The notes under the pieces: model-generated | Told to the model about the DNA's origin: nothing | Seen by the model: only the letters and a program-made list of their open reading frames with translations | Database searches by the model: none | Shown: positions 26,514 through 34,412 of the stretch, in pieces | How positions within the stretch are numbered: position 1 is the stretch's first letter | Layout of the letters: every line of letters begins with the position of its first letter | Position numbers and translations under genes: made by a program | Assembly: GCA_029959905.1 (NCBI GenBank) | Contig: JASCNZ010000028.1 | Location: forward strand, 1 to 34,412 | Length of the DNA: 34,412 bases | Direction of reading: 5' to 3' | From: Microbacteriaceae bacterium PS02344 | Lineage (GTDB): Bacteria > Actinomycetota > Actinomycetes > Actinomycetales > Microbacteriaceae

Positions 26514-27518
26514 GTGCTGCGCACCATCGGCGGGCGACTGCTGTTCCTCATCCCCACCCTGCTCGGCCTCAGCATCCTGCTGTTCACCTGGGTCAGGGCC
26601 CTTCCCGGCGGCCCCGCGGTCGCCCTCCTCGGCGAGAAGGCGACGCCCGAGGCAATCGCCAGGGTCAACGAGCTCTACGGCTTCGACCGGCCCCTCCTCG
26701 AGCAGTACTTCGTGTGGATCACCCGCCTCGTCCAGGGCGACTTCGGCACGTCGATCCAGACGAACCGTCCGGTCGTCGAGGAGTTCCTGCGGCGCTTCCC
26801 GGCGACGCTCGAACTCAGCGTCGCCGCGCTCATCTTCGCGGTGGGCGTCGGCATCCCGCTCGGCTACTGGGCCGCCCGTCGGCACGGCAAGTTCACCGAC
26901 CACGCCTCGGTCGTGCTCAGCCTCATCGGCATCACGATCCCGGTGTTCTTCCTCGCGTTCATCCTGAAGTACGTCTTCGCGGTGCAGCTGGGCTGGTTGC
27001 CGTCGGACGGTCGGCAGAATCCGAGGATCGACGCCACGCACGCCACCGGGTTCTACGTCTGGGACGGCATCATCACGGGCGAGTTCGACGCCTCGTGGGA
27101 CGCGATCCTGCACCTGATCCTGCCGGCGCTCGCCCTCGGCACCATCCCGCTGGCGATCATCGTGCGCATCACCAGGGCGAGCGTTCTCGAGGTCCAGAAC
27201 GCCGACTACGTGCGCACCGGGCGGGCCAAGGGTGTCGGGTCGTCGGTCCTGCGGAACCGGTTCATCCTGCGCAACGCCATGCTGCCGGTGATCACGACGA
27301 TCGGTCTGCAGACCGGTCTGCTGATCTCGGGTGCCGTGCTCACCGAGACGGTGTTCGCGTTCCCCGGGATCGGGTCGTTCCTCGCCCGCGCCATCTTCAC
27401 CCGCGACTTCCCGGTGCTGCAGGGCTTCATCATCTTCATCGCGATCGCCTACGCGCTCATCAACCTCGCCGTCGACGTCTCGTACAGCCTCATCGACCCG
27501 AGAGTGAGGGTGCAGTGA
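26514..27518 (+). CDS. Peptide ABC transporter permease (DppB-like)
   Basis: A 334-residue permease. GTG 26514 is preferred because GGAG (26504-26507) lies six bases upstream and the protein then begins MLRTIGGRLLFLIPTLLG, the usual DppB start; an in-frame GTG at 26487 is nearer the hairpin and has no ribosome site. Membrane segments begin at residues 6-28, and FGTSIQTNRPVVEEFLRRFP is typical of DppB. The late segment has the coupling motif NADYVRTGRAKGVGSS, followed by LTETVFAFPGIG. It forms the channel with the DppC-like protein. Confidence 0.93.
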   Translation: MLRTIGGRLLFLIPTLLGLSILLFTWVRALPGGPAVALLGEKATPEAIARVNELYGFDRPLLEQYFVWITRLVQGDFGTSIQTNRPVVEEFLRRFPATLELSVAALIFAVGVGIPLGYWAARRHGKFTDHASVVLSLIGITIPVFFLAFILKYVFAVQLGWLPSDGRQNPRIDATHATGFYVWDGIITGEFDASWDAILHLILPALALGTIPLAIIVRITRASVLEVQNADYVRTGRAKGVGSSVLRNRFILRNAMLPVITTIGLQTGLLISGAVLTETVFAFPGIGSFLARAIFTRDFPVLQGFIIFIAIAYALINLAVDVSYSLIDPRVRVQ

Positions 27519-27556
27519 TGACGATCGTCACCCATCGAAAGGAGGCCGTCGCATGA
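27518..27556 (+). CDS. Possible 12-codon coupling ORF between the permease genes
   Basis: The ATG at 27518 shares its A with the stop of the upstream permease (TGATG). The frame MTIVTHRKEAVA ends in a TGA that overlaps the ATG of the next permease (ATGA, 27553-27556). It has no ribosome site of its own, but would bridge termination and restart between the two genes, and it contains the ribosome site of the next gene. It may be coincidence, as the AAAGGAGG before 27553 is enough by itself. Confidence 0.25.
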   Translation: MTIVTHRKEAVA

Positions 27557-28503
27557 GCGTCGCACTCCCACCCGCCCAGGGCGGCGAGGTCATCGACACC
27601 GTCGCCGTCGCCCAGGCCGGACTCAAAGAAGGGCCCGGCGGCTTCTGGCGCGACGTGTTCCGCCGCATCCGCCACAACCCGACGGCATGGATCGGCGCGG
27701 TCATCGTGCTGGCGTTCCTGCTCGTCGCCGGTCTCGCCCCGCTGCTCGCGCCGTACCCCGAGACCGCCCTCCCCGGGGCGAAGTTCATCACCCCGACGTA
27801 CATCCCCGGCCCGGGGGAGCTCGCGCAGTTCCCGCTCGGCCTCGACCGCTTCGGCGGCGACGTGCTCTCGAAGCTGATCTGGGGCGCGCGGGCATCGCTG
27901 CTCGTCGGCGTCATCTCGACGGCCATGGGCCTCGTCGGCGGCATGATGCTCGGCCTGGTCGCGGGCACCTTCGGCGGGTGGGTCGACACGATCATCATGC
28001 GCGTGGTCGACATCATCCTGTCGGTGCCGAACCTGCTGCTCGCCGTGTCGATCGCCGCGATCCTCGGGCAGACGCCGTTCGCGGTCATGATCGCGATCGG
28101 CGCATCGCAGGTGCCGATCTTCGCCCGTCTGCTGCGGGCGTCGATGCTGCAGCAGCGATCCAGCGACTACGTGCTCTCGGCACAGACCCTCGGGCTCGGC
28201 CGCGGGCGCATCACCATGTCGCACGTGCTGCCGAACGCCATCGGCCCCGTGATCGTGCAGGGCACCCTGACGCTGGCGACCGCGGTCATCGACGCCGCAG
28301 CGCTGTCGTTCCTCGGCCTCGGCGGGGGCCGCCCCGAGACCGCCGAGTGGGGTCGCATGCTCACCTACGCGCAGGCCGAGCTGTCGATCGCCCCGTGGCT
28401 GGCGTTCCTCCCCGGCATCTGCATCGCGGTGACCGCCCTCGGCTTCACGCTGCTCGGCGAGGCGCTCCGCGAGGCCATGGACCCGAGGACGCGCGCCCGA
28501 TGA
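27553..28503 (+). CDS. Peptide ABC transporter permease (DppC-like)
   Basis: A 316-residue permease with AAAGGAGG (27538-27545) seven bases before the ATG. The N-terminal region has the DppC form FRRIRHNPTAWIGAVIVLAF, then the periplasmic FPLGLDRFGGDVLSKLIWGAR, in which the LGxDxxGxDVLS pattern is a DppC hallmark. The coupling loop is SDYVLSAQTLGLGRGRI, and it ends WLAFLPGICIAVTALGFTLLGEALREAMDPR. It works with the DppB-like and double-ATPase proteins. Confidence 0.94.
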   Translation: MSVALPPAQGGEVIDTVAVAQAGLKEGPGGFWRDVFRRIRHNPTAWIGAVIVLAFLLVAGLAPLLAPYPETALPGAKFITPTYIPGPGELAQFPLGLDRFGGDVLSKLIWGARASLLVGVISTAMGLVGGMMLGLVAGTFGGWVDTIIMRVVDIILSVPNLLLAVSIAAILGQTPFAVMIAIGASQVPIFARLLRASMLQQRSSDYVLSAQTLGLGRGRITMSHVLPNAIGPVIVQGTLTLATAVIDAAALSFLGLGGGRPETAEWGRMLTYAQAELSIAPWLAFLPGICIAVTALGFTLLGEALREAMDPRTRAR

Positions 28504-28520
28504 CCATTCAGGAGAACACC

Positions 28521-30170
28521 ATGAGCGGCGAGCCGCTGCTGTCGGTCGAGGGCCTCGCCGTCGACTTCACCACCATCGACGGCGTCGTGCACGCGGTCGA
28601 AGGAGTCGACCTCGAGATCCGGCCGGGCGAGACGGTCGCCATCGTCGGCGAGTCCGGATCGGGCAAGTCGACCACGGCCATGGCCATCATCGGCCTGCTC
28701 GCGGGGGGCGGCAAGGTCGCGAGCGGGAGCATCCGCCTCGACGGCCGCGACATCTCGCACGCGTCGGAGGGCGAGATGCGGCAGATCCGCGGCCGCGACA
28801 TCGGACTCGTCCCGCAGGACCCGATGTCGAACCTGAACCCGGTGGCGAAGATCGGCACGCAGGTCGCCGAGACGCTGCTCGCGCACGGACTCGCCACGCG
28901 GCAGAACGTGCAGTCGAAGGTCGTCGAGGCCCTGACCGCCGCGGGGCTGCCCGACCCGGAGCGCCGCGCGAAGCAGTACCCGCACGAGTTCTCGGGCGGC
29001 ATGCGGCAGCGCGCGCTCATCGCGATCGGGCTGGCCTGCAAGCCGCGCCTGCTCATCGCCGACGAGCCGACCAGCGCACTCGACGTGACGGTGCAGCAGA
29101 CCATCCTCGACCAGATCGGCGCGATGACCCGCGAGCTGGGCACCGCCGTACTGCTCATCACCCACGACCTCGGGCTCGCTGCGGAGCGCGCCGAGCGGGT
29201 CGTCGTGATGCACCGCGGCAAGGTCGTCGAGCAGGGGCCGGCGCGGCAGATCCTCGAGGCGCCGCAGCATCCCTACACGCAGTCTCTCGTGCAGGCGGCG
29301 CCGTCCGTCGCGGTCGCGCGTCTGCGTCCGGAGGCGTTCGTCGACGACGCGGAGACGGTGCAGGAGACGCCGGATGCCCCGGCCGACCACATCGTCGAGA
29401 TCGAGGGCCTCACCAAGGTGTATCCCGTGCGCGGCCGCGGCGAGGACTTCGTCGCGGTGAAGGACGTCTCGCTGGCGATCCCGCGCGGCGAGACGGTCGC
29501 GATCGTGGGGGAGTCCGGCTCGGGCAAGACGACGACGGCGCGGATGCTGTTGAAGCTGATCGAGCCGACCAGCGGTCTCATCCGCTTCGAGGGGAAGGAC
29601 GTGTCGTCGCTCAGCCGTGCCGAGACGCGCGACTTCCGCCAGCGGGTGCAGCCGATCTTCCAGGACCCGTATTCGAGCCTGAACCCGATGTTCACGATCG
29701 AGCGCCTGATCGCCGAGCCGCTCGACTTCTACAAGCGGGGGAGCGGCGCCGAGCGCCGGGCACGGGTGCGGCAGCTGCTCGACGACGTGGCGCTGCCGCA
29801 GTCGATGCTGCGCCGGTACCCGTCCGAACTCTCGGGCGGTCAGCGGCAGCGCGTCGCGATCGCCCGGGCGCTCGCGCTCTCGCCCGATCTCATCGTGTGC
29901 GACGAGCCGGTGTCAGCGCTGGACGTGCTGGTGCAGGACCAGATCCTCACGCTGCTCGGCGACCTGCAGCGCGAGTACGGGCTGAGCTACCTCTTCATCT
30001 CGCACGACCTCGCCGTCGTGCGTCTCATCAGCGACTACGTGTGCGTGATGAAGGACGGCGTCCTGGTCGAGGCGGCCTCCTCGGAGGAGATCTTCACGAA
30101 CCCGCGCGATCCCTACACGCGGCGCCTCCTGGCATCGATTCCCGGCAACGAGCTGCACATCGCCTCCTGA
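28521..30170 (+). CDS. Peptide ABC transporter fused double ATPase (DppD-DppF type)
   Basis: A 549-residue protein with two complete ABC domains. The first has Walker A GESGSGKST (from residue 43), VPQDPMSNLNP, FSGGMRQR, LLIADEPTSALD and LITHDL. The second has GESGSGKTT (from 330), [38 protein letters not shown] and FISHDL. This is the common actinobacterial fusion of the two subunits that power peptide uptake. ATG 28521 is chosen because AGGAG (28510-28514) is six bases upstream; an in-frame ATG at 28500 overlaps the previous stop and would add seven residues. The peptide operon ends here, with a hairpin over the stop codon. Confidence 0.95.
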   Translation: MSGEPLLSVEGLAVDFTTIDGVVHAVEGVDLEIRPGETVAIVGESGSGKSTTAMAIIGLLAGGGKVASGSIRLDGRDISHASEGEMRQIRGRDIGLVPQDPMSNLNPVAKIGTQVAETLLAHGLATRQNVQSKVVEALTAAGLPDPERRAKQYPHEFSGGMRQRALIAIGLACKPRLLIADEPTSALDVTVQQTILDQIGAMTRELGTAVLLITHDLGLAAERAERVVVMHRGKVVEQGPARQILEAPQHPYTQSLVQAAPSVAVARLRPEAFVDDAETVQETPDAPADHIVEIEGLTKVYPVRGRGEDFVAVKDVSLAIPRGETVAIVGESGSGKTTTARMLLKLIEPTSGLIRFEGKDVSSLSRAETRDFRQRVQPIFQDPYSSLNPMFTIERLIAEPLDFYKRGSGAERRARVRQLLDDVALPQSMLRRYPSELSGGQRQRVAIARALALSPDLIVCDEPVSALDVLVQDQILTLLGDLQREYGLSYLFISHDLAVVRLISDYVCVMKDGVLVEAASSEEIFTNPRDPYTRRLLASIPGNELHIAS

Positions 30171-30188
30171 CCGCGGCGCCCCGCGGTC
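30169..30188 (+). terminator. Terminator hairpin of the peptide operon
   Basis: GACCGCGG (30169-30176) and CCGCGGTC (30181-30188) form a perfect eight-pair stem with a four-base loop that overlaps the stop codon. No T tract is present. Confidence 0.6.
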
Positions 30189-30270
30189 GACGCCCTTCCG
30201 GCGAGACATCATTTGCGCCGTGAGACATCACGCCTTCCGTGGTGTCTCACGGCGCAAATGGCGGTCGACG
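30183..30270. repeat. 10-bp direct repeat flanking a hairpin (possible target-site duplication)
   Basis: GCGGTCGACG occurs at 30183-30192 and again at 30261-30270, the second copy directly after the end of the long hairpin. The 68 bases between would be the inserted element if this is a target-site duplication. The repeat contains a common palindromic hexamer, so chance is possible. Confidence 0.35.
30210..30260. repeat. Long near-perfect palindrome with 23-base arms
   Basis: Bases 30210-30232 pair with 30238-30260 at every position, except one T-G pair that is a wobble in RNA; the loop is CCTTC. The arms begin CATTTGCGCC and end GGCGCAAATG. GAGACATCA also occurs twice in direct order within the left part (30204 and 30222). 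It has no T tract and lies after another hairpin that already suits the peptide operon. It could be a small mobile palindromic element, a regulatory site, or a bidirectional terminator. It abuts the remains of a lipoprotein gene. Confidence 0.8.
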
Positions 30271-30663
30271 ACGGCTTATCGCCGGATGCTCCAATGCACC
30301 GGTGGAGGGAGGTGTCGACGCGGCGATCTCCGAAGCGCCGTCCACGGCGCCGGTCTCGAAGATCACAGCGCCTCCGGCGACCGCCCGCTGGATTCCGACC
30401 GTCCTGAGCAGATCATTCTCGACGAGCTCTCCTCACAGGACGACACGGAGGTGGCCGTCGAAGGTCGCGTGGAGGTTGCGGGAGCGCCGACGTGGCGCGC
30501 CTCCTTCCGTTCCGATCTCGCGGGCGTCGACTACTCCTTCGAGCGCTTCTTCCTCGTCGAAGGATCCAGGACGCTCACCGTGACTTTCAGTTGTGGAACG
30601 AGCCCCGACGCGGAGCGCAAGACGGTCGTCGAGTCGGTGCTCGCGACGTGGGCGTGGGACTGA
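30264..30663 (+). pseudogene. Remnant of a lipoprotein gene, frameshifted and without a signal peptide
   Basis: Two pieces in different frames read like one secreted lipoprotein. In the first frame, from about 30264 to 30358, comes RRRLIAGCSNAPVEGGVDAA, a lipobox (LIAGC) followed by a Ser/Pro/Gly-rich linker, but the hydrophobic signal part that should precede it is replaced by the palindrome. Near 30350-30365 good codon use passes to another frame, which runs to the TGA at 30661-30663 and ends with VDYSFERFFLVEGSRTLTVTF and TVVESVLATWAWD. That end resembles small actinobacterial lipoproteins of the LpqN kind. The shift equals one lost base or two gained. The gene is therefore probably dead. 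A genuine shorter gene starting at GTG 30239 is less likely because no frame covers the whole. The 708 bases from 30171 to 30878 hold no other gene. Confidence 0.55.
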
Positions 30664-30723
30664 CGGTTCGTGCGGTGGCAGGATGCCAATACCGCAGCAT
30701 CCGAGATTGGTCAAGGATTGCGC

Positions 30724-30752
30724 TTGCCATGTCGCGGATTCCTGTCTATAGT
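30724..30752 (+). promoter_or_regulatory. rpoB promoter
   Basis: TTGCCA (30724-30729) and TATAGT (30747-30752) are separated by exactly 17 bases, the best housekeeping-sigma promoter in the window. Transcription should start near 30759, giving a leader of about 120 bases. The leader ends with a small hairpin (AGCCC 30849-30853, GGGCT 30858-30862) just before the ribosome site GGAGG (30866-30870). Confidence 0.8.
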
Positions 30753-30878
30753 TGGTAGTTGCGCTCGCTTCTCCATGCCCTCATATGGTGGTCGGCATTT
30801 CTCTGAGCTTCTGAGCGCACACTCCACCTGACGACAAAGGAATCGAGAAGCCCTGCGGGGCTCACGGAGGTTATTCCC

Positions 30879-34379
<3,501 letters not shown>

Positions 34380-34388
34380 TCCGCGGGT

Positions 34389-34412
34389 GCGCCCGGGTCC
34401 ACTCCCGGGCGC
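34389..34412 (+). terminator. Hairpin after rpoB, at the window edge
   Basis: GCGCCCGGG (34389-34397) and CCCGGGCGC (34404-34412) form a perfect nine-pair stem with a six-base loop, ten bases after the rpoB stop. If rpoC follows as usual it lies inside the rpoBC spacer and may be an RNA processing or attenuation site rather than a full terminator. The window ends at its last base. Confidence 0.6.

Overview
This 34.4 kb window is high-GC actinobacterial DNA. It most likely comes from the family Microbacteriaceae and resembles Microbacterium. That placement is inferred from base composition, the RpoB sequence, Asp-type MenB, a TTG-initiated rpoB and many leaderless-type gene starts; no database was searched. 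The first 52 bases are an unbroken run of G, almost certainly a sequencing artefact at a contig end. I see no tRNA, rRNA, CRISPR array, integrase or insertion sequence.

Layout, left to right. (1) 53-5526: an efflux-type module. A TetR regulator is divergent from an operon of an MMPL/RND transporter and a YhgE/Pip membrane protein, with a 33-bp near-palindrome between them. The MMPL protein carries an unexpected C-terminal domain that looks like an ABC ATPase without its catalytic motifs. (2) 5530-9982: menaquinone genes menC (minus) and menB-menE (plus), separated by a PadR regulator and its membrane-protein partner. (3) 10028-15066: a SAM methyltransferase, then a histidine kinase/response regulator pair next to a MacB-like ABC ATPase and FtsX-type permease. 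(4) 15193-19759: a ComB-like phosphatase and a DUF3054 membrane protein on plus; SprT-like, TPR, spermidine-synthase-like and LytR-CpsA-Psr (LCP) genes on minus. (5) 19942-24542: a sugar ABC operon (binding protein, two permeases, no ATPase) ending in a NagZ-type GH3 beta-N-acetylglucosaminidase. (6) 24759-30170: a complete oligopeptide ABC operon with a fused double ATPase. (7) 30171-30878: two strong hairpins, the remains of a lipoprotein gene, and the rpoB promoter and leader. (8) 30879-34379: rpoB, followed by a hairpin where the window ends.

Regions 5 and 6 together suggest uptake and breakdown of amino sugars and peptides, possibly from peptidoglycan or chitin; this is inference. A recurring pattern is a TAnnnT hexamer 6-7 bases before the start codon with no Shine-Dalgarno sequence, seen at nine genes, which predicts leaderless mRNAs. 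The items most worth a second look are the MMPL-pseudoABC/YhgE module, the palindrome plus broken lipoprotein gene before rpoB, and an Asn in RpoB where most bacteria have the rifampicin-site His (E. coli 526).
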